Assembly (NCBI GenBank): GCA_019914995.1
Contig: CM034143.1
Location: 3,660,501-3,724,500 of the forward strand
Reading direction: 5' to 3'
Length of the DNA: 64,000 nt
From: Acanthochlamys bracteata
Taxonomy: Eukaryota > Streptophyta > Magnoliopsida > Pandanales > Velloziaceae
Positions 49,336 through 61,019 of the stretch are shown here, one piece after another. Every line of letters starts with the position of its first letter. Within the stretch, counting starts at the first letter, position 1. A program made the translations under genes and the position numbers. The notes below the pieces were generated by a model that was given only the letters and a program-made list of their open reading frames with translations, was not told the origin of the DNA and made no database searches.

Positions 49336-49740
49336 TAAGGGTGTATTCTAATTAGTGGGAAGTGAGTTTCATAAAGGGCTTGTTTACTAACATTCTAAAC
49401 TCTACTTTTTCAAACTCAATTTTAATATAAAATATACACAGAATATTAAAATACATTTTTTATCCAAAATGTTTTAAATTTAATTTAAAACTTACTATTA
49501 ATGTAAGATTATATAAAAATTATTTTAAAATATTTTTTTATTAAATTTAATTTTTTTAAATCCACTTCCTAAAACCTCAAGTTCACCCACTTCAAGCCCT
49601 AGGTAAACACGCCCAAAACATTTGGTGGACTGACTCGATAATAAGTAGATTAAAGGTGAGCTATGATTAAATTGAAACACAAAAGTGAGTCCGAAATCAA
49701 ATTTTAATAAAAAAATTTAGTTCTATGTGATTGAAACACA
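49336..49740. mobile_element. Outer MITE-like element with a second one nested in it
   Basis: Outer ends: GTGTATTCTAATTA and, reverse-complemented, GTGTGTTTCAATCACA. Just inside, GGGAAGTGAGTTTCATAAA matches the inner end of the 13,433-13,697 element. The inner element runs from about 49,376 (AGGGCTTGTTTACTAACAT) to 49,616 (reverse complement TTGGGCGTGTTTACCTAGGG). The outer sequence resumes after it (AAAGTGAGTCCGAAATC). Target duplications are not certain. Confidence 0.55.
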
Positions 49741-50396
49741 CTGTACTAGTCAAATTTTTATAATGATATTCAAGTAAAGTAGCAAATTTTAGAAGACGTA
49801 AATACTTGTTGAATTGCTACTCCCTGATTAGCTCCAAGTAATTTGTTATATTTCAAATTTATTTTGTGCTTGACTCGCAATCCCAACACTTGCTATATTG
49901 AATTCACATATATAGTATCACTTAATATGTATATCTTTGCTATCAAAAGTTAATACCCAAAATGTCAAAAGTAATTTACATAAAAAGATCCAAGTATTTT
50001 AGAAATTCAAACTTTTTAGCTATTATTATATCCCACAATTGCAAATCTATCATTATATTAATTATTTTCAAGTAGTTCTCCTTCCAAACTACTTTTTGGT
50101 CATTATTTTGTTCTTGCCTAAGAAGATTGAAGAGAGAAAAAAATCACAATTAGTAGGTTCACGAATGAAAAATCTAAATTATAGGGAACTATATTGATCC
50201 GATAAATTAGACGAGCACAATCTAAAGAGCTCGAGCGGTAAATGCCACAGATATATCATAGAAAAACAAAAAAAACATCGAACAATACATTAAATAAATT
50301 TTCTCCAAAAAAGAAAAAAACTAAAGATCTCAAAATACATGGAAAGCAATTATAAACAAATGGTAATAATAAGAAATCAAGACATAGATGTATCTT

Positions 50397-51137
50397 ACGG
50401 TATGTTTGGATAGATGGTTAAAAAATAAGAGTAAGAGGATGAATAAAAAAAAATAAAATAACAGATAGTAAAGAGTAACTATTTAACTTTACAATATTTG
50501 TTTATATAATAAGGATAATAAATTAACAATATTTTGATAGATAGGTAAATAAATGAATAACAGGAATTAATTTTTTTTAAAAAAACTCAAATGGCCTTTC
50601 TATTTGTATTAATCTAATTTTTATTAATAACTTTAAACTAATTTAATTAACATAATTTAAATTAACTTAATTAATATAATTTTTAGATTAACTTTTATTA
50701 TTAACTTAATTTTTATTAATGTTTGATATAATTAAACAAAACTAAAAGATTTTAAATTAAAAATTTTAATCCTATAGTTTCATTATTTTCTCTACCAACT
50801 AAAATCAATTAAAATTAAATAAATATAAAAATTATCAAATATTAATTAAAATAAATATCTTAAAATAAGTATTTAATTAAAATAAATATTAAATAGTTAT
50901 AAAAAATGAAAAGGACAAAAAGTGAAGCAAATTTGCTTTCCCTTATCTCCATATGAACTTACAAAATCGGTGGGTATGCATTTCACCACCATCCACGGTG
51001 AAATAAAACTATGCATACCTACCATTTTTCCTTCCATTCCCTTAATGAAATAAAAACAAACACTGTTAAGGTGGAAAAGTTATTCACTATCAACATCACT
51101 CACTACCTTTACCTATCATCCAAACAATACCTTAGAG
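50397..51137. mobile_element. Long MITE-like or nonautonomous element, about 740 bp
   Basis: The left end CGGTATGTTTGGATAGATGG pairs with the reverse complement of the right end, AAGGTATTGTTTGGATGATA. The 'GTTTGGAT' outward-facing word is typical of hAT- and Mutator-like nonautonomous elements. It holds a hairpin at 50,970-51,022 and long AT tracts. No transposase frame. Confidence 0.6.
50970..51022. repeat. Inverted repeat (hairpin) inside the 740-bp element
   Basis: GGTGGGTATGCATTTCACC is followed, after CACCATCCAC-like loop bases, by GGTGAAATAAAACTATGCATACCTACC. The arms pair over about 18 bases apart from an eight-base bulge. This could be a subterminal structural motif of the element. 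Confidence 0.7.
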
Positions 51138-51139
51138 AA

Positions 51140-53100
51140 AGATTTACCTATTTAATGACTAGAGATGAAAGTAGTAGAATGATCAGATCAGACTATAAGT
51201 GTGAGTACCAGTGAGAAGAATAAGCACGCTCGAATAGCAGTGGGAAGAAGTATGCAGGAGAGAGCAAACTCAATTAGAGTTCCGACGTGCTCGTGAGCTC
51301 AATTGAGCTTGCTACCCAATCATCAATGTGAACTCCAGCAGCAATTGGAGTGGCGAAGCCAAAAAAATAGGATGAAGTCAGCTAACCATTACAAATTACG
51401 ACCGAAAAGGAACACTGTCGATTGCACGAAAAAGGAGCACAAAAATAGAAGAAGAAGAAAATGAGTGAGATCAGTCCCGATAGCATATTTATATAATATT
51501 ATATTTTTGAACTTACTATGGGTAAAATATATATTTCGCGCACTTAGGGAGAAAAACTCTGCGAGAATTTTTGTAGAAGTTTCGGATCAAAGTTTTGAAT
51601 AAAATAGATAAATCGATACTTTAGGTAATTGGCAAATTCTTTCTTCTTAATGATTCTTTGTCAATAGTGGTGATCCTTCTTTGGATATTGTTGTTTGAAG
51701 CAGAAATTTCAAATAATTTGGCTGGAAAAGCAACGGAGCAGCTTGAGAAGAAGATGGATTCCGGTTCGGCCCCAAAGAGAAGAAGACTTACAGTTGCTCG
51801 GGCTTGCTGGCTTTGGTGAGAAGATAATCAAGGGATTATGATTCTTAGATAAATTTCAATTAATCAAGAAAAAAATCTTTGCAGAAGAAGGAAACTCTTA
51901 ACAAGGTAAGAACACTTAATAAGAACAAAAGAGTTTTATTAACACTTGGGCATGTTTGCAAATGTTTATGAAAAGAGAGTTTTTTGGAAATGAAAATATT
52001 TTTTAAAATATTTTAAAAAATTAGCTGAAATTTTTTGACATGCACGAAAGATCCAACAAGAAAACTTCATTAGCAAATAAAATATTACACATACGCCCAT
52101 CTACAAATGCGTACTTTAGAAATTCAACTACTTGTATGACCGCACGTTGATCTAGAACAGAAAAAAATCTCCAAAAAAACAAGGGACAGTTTAGGTAAAA
52201 AGTATAGTTGAAAGAGAAATACGAAACTGTGGTTTTCTAGATGTCATGACAATGGTACGTTTTCTTCCATTACAATATGGTACCGACGTTATAATTTGGA
52301 GGATCCAATAGATGCTATCAGGCACATTTATTGCGAGAATGACTTCAATCATTAGAGGAATTTGAAAGTAAAGAATGGAATTGACTTACTACTTTAGCGT
52401 TATTCATTCGTTTATATTATTTGAAATATTAATTAAAAAAAACAGAGTCACCCATTCCAAATATGAAAATTCAGGGCATCCTAATGTTAGGCAATTGAAT
52501 TGTTCCTTGCACGTTTGCTCCAATACAATACAACAGTACAGCATGAACAACGGCGCCTGCAAAACAACAATTTAGAGCAACTACGGACAAATTTGCAGTA
52601 AAAATACAAAACAAAATGCACACATGTAGATGATATTAGATATATAAAATCCTAGAATAAGTAAAATATTCGACCTACCAAAAAGAAGAGTTTTGGACAT
52701 ATATTTTGAAAATTGCAGGCAAAATACTTATTTAAAATGATGAATAGAATGACGATTTCAGGTTAATTCAATTAAAAAATTGGTGGTTGGTAATTAAATA
52801 TTAAAAGAACATATTTCATAGTTAACTATTTTAGTAGCCTACAAAAAGAAGTATAAGAAAATCCATGGTAGTTAGTTTAGAGATGCCTTCTATATAACTT
52901 AAAGCAGGTTGACAAGTAGAGACACACTAGGATGAGGAAAGACATCAATTTTGCCAAACTAGCATACGGAGATACTAACTAAAATAGCTCACTGTTATAA
53001 CCTCATTTATTAGCAAGAATATGGGATGATTACACTTCAGCATGATAATGGTCTCTCATTTAAAACATCTTACATGAATAATTTAAAATAATCAACTCAA
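51140..53100. other. No gene recognised
   Basis: AT-rich, with scattered short words but no domain, splice-bounded exon or repeat border I can support. A MITE-end-like word (GGGCATGTTTGCAAATGTTT) at 51,949 has no partner that I could find. Confidence 0.4.
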
Positions 53101-54420
53101 TCAATTAAATTTACTTGAGCCAATGGTAGCTTGAATTGGTGTGTCGGTTTCGAATCGATTCATTTAATAATCAGGTCAAATTCATTCAACTCTAACCCAA
53201 CCCATAAATTTATATGGGTCAAAATTGTCAATCCAAATCTAATCTATTAATAACGTGATTAAATTCGGGTCGATCTATTTAATAATTAAAATTATTAAAT
53301 TTTAATTTTATACTTTTAAGCTTTAACAGAATTATAAGATCAGTTGGAATGAAGGTGCACGATATTTTTGATATAGTGAATGTTCGTCAAAATGTACATT
53401 CCTTATTATCTTAATCGGTCCTTAAAATATTAAAAAAATTTATTTTTATTTTTAAAAAATACATGGTGATAGCTAAAAGTTTATAATTATAATTACATAC
53501 TAATAATTTCGATAAAACTTTTTATAATATAGCTATCTAATAAATTTTGATAAAAATCTATATACGAAATCTAATTTCGTCATTAAAGAAACACCTATAT
53601 AGTAATAATTTCGATATATTATAATTCTCATATTACAATATTAAGATATGCAAACAAACGATGAATTTTAAATATAATATAATATAATTTAATAATTTAT
53701 AAACTATTATTATTAATTAGTTTATTGCCAATATTTTAGTATACTATAAGGAAAAAGCAAGAGTTGTTCCTTTATAAGATAGCAAATTGGATTGATTAGT
53801 CAAGCTCGGATTAATCTGAATCGATCTATTTAATAACCGGGTCAAATTCGTTCAATCATAATCCAACCCATATATCTTGTCACGGGTCTGAAATTTTATC
53901 CTGATCTATGTGGCACTTATCACACATCTTGTGGCTAAGTCAGCCTTTACTCAAATGTGTTATCAGAAATAGGTAAAGACTTTGTGTGCAAAGGGACATA
54001 AGAAAAGATATAAACACTTGCAAGAGAGAGCTTTTGGTAAAAAGTTTTATATTATTTTGCTTGTTAACAACTCTTCTTGATTTGCTTGGTGATCCAAATG
54101 GAGGGGGGGCATTGTTCTCCTATTTGTAACTCCACCTTCTCAATGGATGGTGGAGATTGCTTTTGATCAGATAGTGGAGAATATATGGTAGGAAAAGTTC
54201 TTTCATAATCTTTCTTACAAAGTATTTTACATTACTATAGACTTGACTTATTTATTTAGATAAAAAATATTTTACCAAGGTAATTTGGATAGAGAGAAAA
54301 ACAAAATAGTCATACCGTGACAATTTATACGGATCAAAATTTTTAACCATAACCCTAATTAAATATATCGATTTCGAATTAAGTTTTCGAATTGGGTCAT
54401 ATATTGCCACCTCTATATCT
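53100..54420. repeat. Degenerate repeats with TGGGTC/GGGTCAAA words
   Basis: Two related stretches (53,140-53,290 and 53,795-53,900) share AATCGAT(T/C)(C/T)ATTTAATAA and AACCCA words, and a third, ending TTGGGTCATATATTGCCACC, closes at 54,417. These match the common plant transposon-end style where an element starts GGTGGCAATATATGACCC. The three may be parts of one nonautonomous element about 1.3 kb long. Not proven. Confidence 0.4.
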
Positions 54421-54947
54421 GATGGAACGAATAAGAAGAATTAACATAACCTCAAGACTAAATACCTGACCGTCTAGAACTGAGTTCCTATGATGTACGG
54501 AATAACAAAACACAGGTTTAGATATCAGTGAAATTCTTCGAAAGGCCAATGATAGTTTTGAAGTATGGAACTGGATACTAGCTGCATCCTCAACCTTTTC
54601 GCCAAAAGTTGCGAAGCTCAATGCTATGCAGAAATGCAGAAGTGGAGGTTATTGAAATTTAGTAGACCATCTTAATATCGACTATAGCATTCAAATATTC
54701 AATATATTGATTGATGTCACCAACTGAACGATCTATCGACAACTTTTCCTGTTGCTTCAGGCAAAAAATAGGCAAGGAAAACCTAAAACCTCATTTACTT
54801 CCAACTACACTTATTGATGATAACAACACACTAAGAAACTAAATCGTATAAGAGCAACAATTTCTTATAAACAAACAAAAGAAACTTTTGCTTAATTTTC
54901 ATTATGTTAAACTGGAAATTACCTCAATAAGCATCAAACTGTTCCTT

Positions 54948-55870
54948 CATTCTTATGAAGCTCAGAATTCATTGCTTTTTCATTGCTCATACACCTCAAA
55001 GAGTTGAGCAATCTATGCACGGCATTAATGACACATACAGAGTCAAGCCTTGATTTTCAAGTCGAGTCCGTCATCTTTACAATCAATTGAACCTACAAAA
55101 GAAGGCATGTCTCAATAAAAACATGTATCCAAAGTTAAACATAACGATACATGATCCAACGAAAATTTAACATGAAAGCATTTGGATACAAGAAACCGCA
55201 ACTACCAGAATAACCAATTTCTCTGAACGACACAAGAATCCTCGCACAGGTAGTAGACGATTTTCTCATACTCCTAATCAAATTGGAAAGAAAGAAAATA
55301 TAAAGAACATGCATCAATCGGAGAAGTATAAAAATTGAAGGATAGCCATTATGGATACCTTTACATTGTCTTCTCTACTTAGAAAGCATACAAAGCTTCT
55401 ATGTCAGAAGATGTGACATGAAGAAAATGTTTGCAATTAACAAGACAATTTCAATTTTCAACTGTGTTGGAGAAGAAAGAAAGCTTTGATGGCCACTAGC
55501 ACTAGCTCCTAAAACATGCTGCTATGAGAAGTTCCGCCTGCATCCAACTCCATCTCCATGATATTTGTGATATTTGATGGGCACGATATTTGTGATATTT
55601 GAAATCTTAGTATGAAGACCAGCAAGAGAGACAAGAAGCTTCTTCATTGACTGATAATTTTGTTAGTATCTTAGATTCCATGGAGCTCTCATTGTTGAAG
55701 AGGACAAATATTGGAGAGGAGCTGAAACTCTGGAAGCAGATATAGTAGACCCAGTTGTATCAAAAATTAATGTAAGACTTGCAAGCCCATAAGTGACAAC
55801 TTCATTGCACTTCTCAACCGCCATACATGTCGCTTCATTGAGCAACCCAAAATATAATTCTAAGGCCTTG
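54948..55870 (-). other. Exon-like remnants of a third unidentified gene
   Basis: On the minus strand, 55,860-55,660 is open as LLNEATCMAVEKCNEVVTYG followed by LASLTLIFDTTGSTISASRV. The stretch 55,290-55,140 reads SNLIRSMRKSSTTCARILVS. The stretch 55,050-54,948 reads LDSVCVINAVHRLLNSLRCM followed by SNEKAMNSELHKNEG. All look like helical coding sequence of one protein in 5' to 3' order. I do not recognise the family and cannot show that the frames join. It could be a live gene with short exons or a fragment. Confidence 0.4.
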
Positions 55871-56869
55871 GCTAAAAACTGTATTCTGTTCTCTTTTCAT
55901 CCTGTGGAAACATCAATGTCATTATGAAATGCATAACGACTGAAAATTTAAGAAATTAAATGCTTTTATTCTAGTACTCAAAATAAACACCAATAATCAA
56001 AGATTTCCTACATAAGCCAACGGCATAAGACATGTGGGCTTCTATTATGCTGTCAACTCCAGTAGAGAGCAGTTTGGATTGATCCTCCAGTAAGAATCAA
56101 TTTGCACACAGTGACAGTCCATATCAAATACAGAGAAAGGCCTTTGGTTACTTCAAGAGTAGATATAGCTCAACTAAAAGATAGCCATTATACTACCATT
56201 TCATCATTCTTTCTCCTATTAAAAAGAAGTTAAGAGGATGAGGAAGCATTTCTGTTTTAATTAACATATGCATCAATTGTTAAAAATCATATTCCAATTA
56301 CGAGCAACTTGCACTTTAGGTATACACTTCTGGATTGGTTGCTGGGCACGTCACTTTTGGTTTCTGTAACTACTTACTCTAAAGTGACTGCAGACATTTC
56401 GCAAAATATTTGCACCATATCAATATGAATTCAAGTAAAAGATCAAATTAACAGTAAACGTCACCAATTTGCTGCTGGCGTAAAGTTGATGTAATCCATG
56501 TGCCAAAAACAAAAACTTGTGCACAAAGTGCAGTTAGCTCTGCAGTTAATTATATAATATTGGTTTAGGGTTAGAAAATTTAAAACAATGTGATAGAAAA
56601 CCAAGCAATTTTATCTTTTAGTGTCTTACATCGATAGAAGCAATAGCAACTTTTACCAAAAACTTCCCAAAAACAAAAAAAAAATCCAAAGACATTGAAA
56701 TACTAATTCCAAAGGACTTTTAGAGAATGCCACAATATCTGGATACATGTTACAATTTATTACCAAATATCTATCTGTCTCCACATGTTTTGAGGTTTTA
56801 TGCAATGGTGAAGCATAGCCAGTGAAGCTTTCCCTGTTTTCAGTATTAACCGTTTCTTGGAAAAATATA

Positions 56870-57330
56870 ATAACTAGATGGTGGAGCTTTCCACCTACTG
56901 GTGGCGCTGGAGCATCAAGCGTATTGGGCAGTGAAGAAGTTGATTTTGACATGCAAGCAACCAAAGAGAAAAGACTGTTACAGCTGAATGAAATGAATGA
57001 ATTTCGACATAAAGCTTATGAAAACGTCAGAATTTATAAGGAGAAAACTAAGACTTGGCATGACAAGAGCATATTAAGAAAATAGTTCAGTTCTGGACAG
57101 CAAGTTCTGTGATACAACTCACGGTTACATTTATTCCTTAGAAAACGTAAATCAAGATGGTTGTGTCCACTCACTGTGATAAAAAAAATTTCCTTATAGA
57201 GCAATCGAAGTTATTGATGAGAAGAAAGATACATTCAAGTTTAATGGGCACTAATTGAAACCATATTTTCCCGATTTTGACAACAACAGGACTTCCATCC
57301 TCCTTGAGCCTGTGTAGAGGGAAAGAAGCC
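56870..57330 (+). mobile_element. Ty3/gypsy integrase C-terminal fragment
   Basis: The plus strand reads, with one frameshift, [16 protein letters not shown], then [20 protein letters not shown], then KTKTWHDKS. After a stop it continues as SRWLCPLTVIKKI, SNRSY and LKPYFPDFDNNRTSILLEPV. Plant gypsy elements have the same order (CHLPVELEHKAYWA..KL, QL.E.(D/N)E.R..AYE..K.YKE.TK.WHD, ..SRW.GPF.V..V.PYG). GAGAGGCAACACAAAC near 57,361 resembles the sequence just after pol in Athila/Tat-like elements. It is inactive: stops, a frameshift and no upstream pol domains. Confidence 0.9.
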
Positions 57331-57399
57331 AAACTATAAACTATAAATAAAATGCTTGTTGAGAGGCAACACAAACTTTTCATCCGTTAGTTTTTTATC

Positions 57400-58540
57400 T
57401 AGTTTGAACTTTTCAATTAGTTTTATGTTTTGGTCTCTTTCTTTTTTTTAATTCTAATAAATTTCTAATGACAGGGAGAAACATGACCGGCATATTTAGA
57501 TATAGGAGTAATAAATAAAATTAAATAATAGTAAGATTAAATAAAAATAGATTATTCGAGTGAAGACGAGAGTAAAAGTAATAATTTATCTCGTCTTGTT
57601 TGGATATATTAATAAGATTAATAAAGAGAATATATTATTTTTGTTTAATAACAAAGGAGTAAATAAGAGTAATTTTATCAAAAAGACGAAAATATCCATT
57701 AGTGTTTTTTTTTGTGTGTTTTGGTTAAACAACCAATTCTGAAATCTCTCAATTATTTCTTTAATGGCGATTTCTCCCACATCAGTCATCTATTTGTTCT
57801 CTCCTCTTTCTTCTGTTCTTCTTTTTCTTCTCACCAGCCATCTCCACCAACTCTGAAGGTAAAGCAAACTAAAGAAACCAAGTTTTCTATTTAAAATTAT
57901 AATCTTTTTTTTATTGTTGACCTTTTTTTTGGGGTAGCAAGAAATTTTATTTTGTTGTTGTTGTTGCAAGAGAAGCATTGCATACATTGAGAACAAGGTT
58001 TAGAGACCCACGTTCGATTTTGATGAGGAATTGGTGTTGGTATTGTTTTGGCCTGCAGAGATTTGGGGAACTCAAATACATATGTTGTTGAACAAGTAAT
58101 TGATAGTGATATAAGAGAAAATTATGTTTGAGCCCCTTTACGAGATAAATTCTTGTAAATTGTTTTGGCAATTTTTGTAGAAACAAGATGTTGATTACTT
58201 AAACAAAAAGAGCGTCTAGACATTATACAAGTTTCAATAGATAAAAAATCAAACGGCAATGACCTTTATTTCTTTTAACTAGGCACTACTACTTTCTCAA
58301 GTGTAAAACTATTTTCTCAAAGTGTTTACTAGAATATGCATCAATTCCATAAACGAAAAATTGTGTTTAACCAAATCACTCATAGACAATAATCAAATAA
58401 GTACATGTTACTGAGAACAATATGTTAACAATTCCTATGATCTGAAGCATAAAGTGCAAACGAGCACATTTGATTCTGACTGACACAAACAAATATTATC
58501 ATTCCAAAGTATACATAACAATATTTTCAAACTCTATGAG
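57400..58540. other. No gene recognised
   Basis: AT-rich, with a pyrimidine-rich patch at 57,790-57,840. Probably the flank of the gypsy fragment and of the kinase remnant. No supported exon. Confidence 0.4.
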
Positions 58541-58551
58541 AGGCTTCTTTG

Positions 58552-59251
58552 TTAAGTGCGCATCCTGCTATCCTTGACAGCTCGCACTTGCTGAAAATAT
58601 GGATGTGCCTGCAAGGTGATAGACAATGAAAAAGAGCATAATTAAGAAACAAATATGCATCCAATTTTAGAAAATTTAATTGATTAAAAATCAAACCCTC
58701 CAGCATGCTTTATACTATGTATGACAGCTTCAACTTCTCAAAGTAAACGCTTCTTAAAATCCACTCCTAAAACATAAATATATAGTCCTTCAGATTACTG
58801 AAGTTCAAAGGCAGACAAAGAGAAGAAAGTAAACAACCAAAAGAACATGCATCAGTATATATCTGATGGCATCCTCTAGCCTAAATAATGTTAAAAAAAC
58901 AGTCCACCTCTGGAGAACATGCAGTCCACCACTTGAGAAACAATATGTTGATTGTCTGCATTGATGAACTTCAACCATGATTTCATGCTATGTCTGCAGT
59001 AAATACAAACAACAGTATTAGAAACAAACCCATGAAACTATGAAAAAAAACCTTTACATATTGAGATAAGAGTAAGCAAAGCCATTGTACTAATATATTT
59101 GAAGATTTTAACGCAATTCAATTGCACAATGAAAAGAAAAGACAAAAGAGGTTATTGTAGAATTTCACCTTCCAACAAGAGCTTCAAGTTGAGGATCAAG
59201 CTCTAGCCTGTATTTATTTAGATAAGCATTTAACTCATCTGTTCCAAGAAC
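58552..59251 (-). pseudogene. Casein kinase 2 alpha, C-terminal fragment
   Basis: CK2 alpha is the catalytic Ser/Thr kinase subunit of the CK2 holoenzyme, acting in nucleus and cytosol. Three exons of its C-lobe are visible. Exon 59,251-59,169 reads VLGTDELNAYLNKYRLELDP and QLEALVGR. The one from 58,993 reads RHSMKSWLKFINADNQHIVS and then loses similarity near 58,930. The terminal exon 58,608-58,552 reads AHPYFQQVRAVKDSRMRT and a stop. Splice borders and phase match across the first junction (83 nt; GG AAG / A CAT). The helix-rich segment SPEAIDFLDKLLRYDHQDR expected between is not found, nor are the ATP-binding loop, HRD or DWG exons upstream to 61 kb. Without them it cannot be a kinase. It is either a truncated duplicate or a gene interrupted by deletion. 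Confidence 0.92.
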
Positions 59252-59259
59252 CTACAATA

Positions 59260-60880
59260 AAGAAATAAAACCAAACAACTTTCCAATAATGATGGCTAAT
59301 AAGCATACCTATATATGTAATTTTGGTCTTACAATCACATAATTTGAAGCATAGCCAGAACAATATTAGGGAAAGCACTTGTCTATAATCATGTCCAAAG
59401 CAGTCATTCACATAACATATATATTTAGAAAAGAAAGCATATCAACAAAATATTCATTACACTAATATAGCAGCTACATTCTTATAAATTTCTTAACTGC
59501 ATACATTCTTTGCATGAATTCCTTGCTCAAGGATGTAGAGCATAGTTCTATGAAATAACCATGATTAATAGCTAGAACCTTTTGCTTCTTACATAAATGA
59601 CACTAGATGGAATTAGCATAGTACTAAGAGCAATACATACACGAGTAGTGAGTCAGATACATGTAAAATCCAACACATATCCAAGAATGAATCATCCATT
59701 TACAACTTAGTATCACTAATACAGGGAGCTTCATGAAAAGTACAAGAATGGTTACGAACAACAAGTTCAACTCACAATACACTAAAATCAAAATAAATTG
59801 GTCAATAAAGATACATATATAAGCGTGTGTTTGCATCCCATAAATCATACACTAAGATCAGAAAACGCTACAATAAGTTTACAAATCAATCTAGGAATAC
59901 AAGAAGAAATCCTCATTATAACTCTCTAATCAATCTGTTACCCAAAATCATTTGTCCACTTCGCATAAATATTTAACAGAGTTTCAGGAAATCCACTTCA
60001 CAAACATTAAACATCCCAAAGCAAATCCTAAGAACAGACACAATTGGATTACCCATGGTTGCATGTAAGTAATCCATCAATCAGTTTTCTTTCTTTTTTA
60101 ACGTTTGTTGTTTTCTGTGTTTTTTGAATTACTGAATTCTGATTTGCTTTATAGAGTGAAATATGGTGCTCTTATAATATGCTCTGTTCACCCACTTAGA
60201 GCCACGGCATTTTAACAGAAGAAAGAAAATTCACAAATTGGCTACAGCAACACCAAAAAGATTGAACGTTTACATTTTCTGTTTTTAAGTTCTTCCCAAA
60301 ACAAGACTAAAGCAGAGCATAAAATCCAAGTTTCATTCAACCAGTATTTCTAGATCCACGAAGGAATAACGAAATTTTAAATTCCATTCCGCAACATTTT
60401 AAATAATGGAAAAAAAAGAACAAAGCACAGAAGTCCCTAGAACTAATTAAACAAAATGGAAAAACCAAAAAAACCAAATCAACAAAGAGAAGATTATAAA
60501 TCGAAACCAGTTCACACACCAGTGAAGTAGATAAAAAAGAAATCGACTGTATTTGAGAAAAAATTAGTCGAGATAGCGCTGGCGAAGTAGCTCCAGAAAG
60601 AATCAAATAGCAGAAACCACTATAATAGGGGGGCGCGGCGATGCTGATGAAAAGAAATTGAAACTGACGAAACAAACTAAACAGACGAAAGGAGCGGCGA
60701 AAATGAAAACGAATGAAGAAGTTGAGCTACTGCAGCTGCATCGAATGAAAATCGACGAGAACTGAAATACAAATCAAGGAGTATCTCCAAATTGAAGAGA
60801 AATTCGAGAAACAAAATCGAAATAGAAGAAGAAATTGAAACCGACAAAGCAAAGAAATAGATGAAAGGAGTGTCGAATGA
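59260..60880 (-). other. Region where the CK2 catalytic exons should be, but are not
   Basis: No kinase motif on either strand. The minus strand at 60,530-60,900 is pyrimidine-rich with scattered GCC/CGCC, like a plant 5' leader, and ends at a GCCGCCATCGATAGAG/GTACG junction near 60,905. That could be the untranslated first exon of the truncated CK2 gene or of another gene; I cannot decide. Confidence 0.35.
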
Positions 60881-61019
60881 AAAAGAATGAAGTTTAACAA
60901 CGTACCTCTATCGATGGCGGCTGAGATAGGGAGCGGCGCAGCGAGATAGGGAGAGAGCACGGCAAGCGAAATCCAGTTGATCGAAACACAATGTCAAGCT
61001 GCTACAGCTGAGATTGACT

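Noticed and set aside
57586..57996. Overlapping short open frames on both strands near 57.6-58.0 kb
   Set aside because: Low-complexity AT/TTC-rich sequence, mutually antisense, without splice context or domain.
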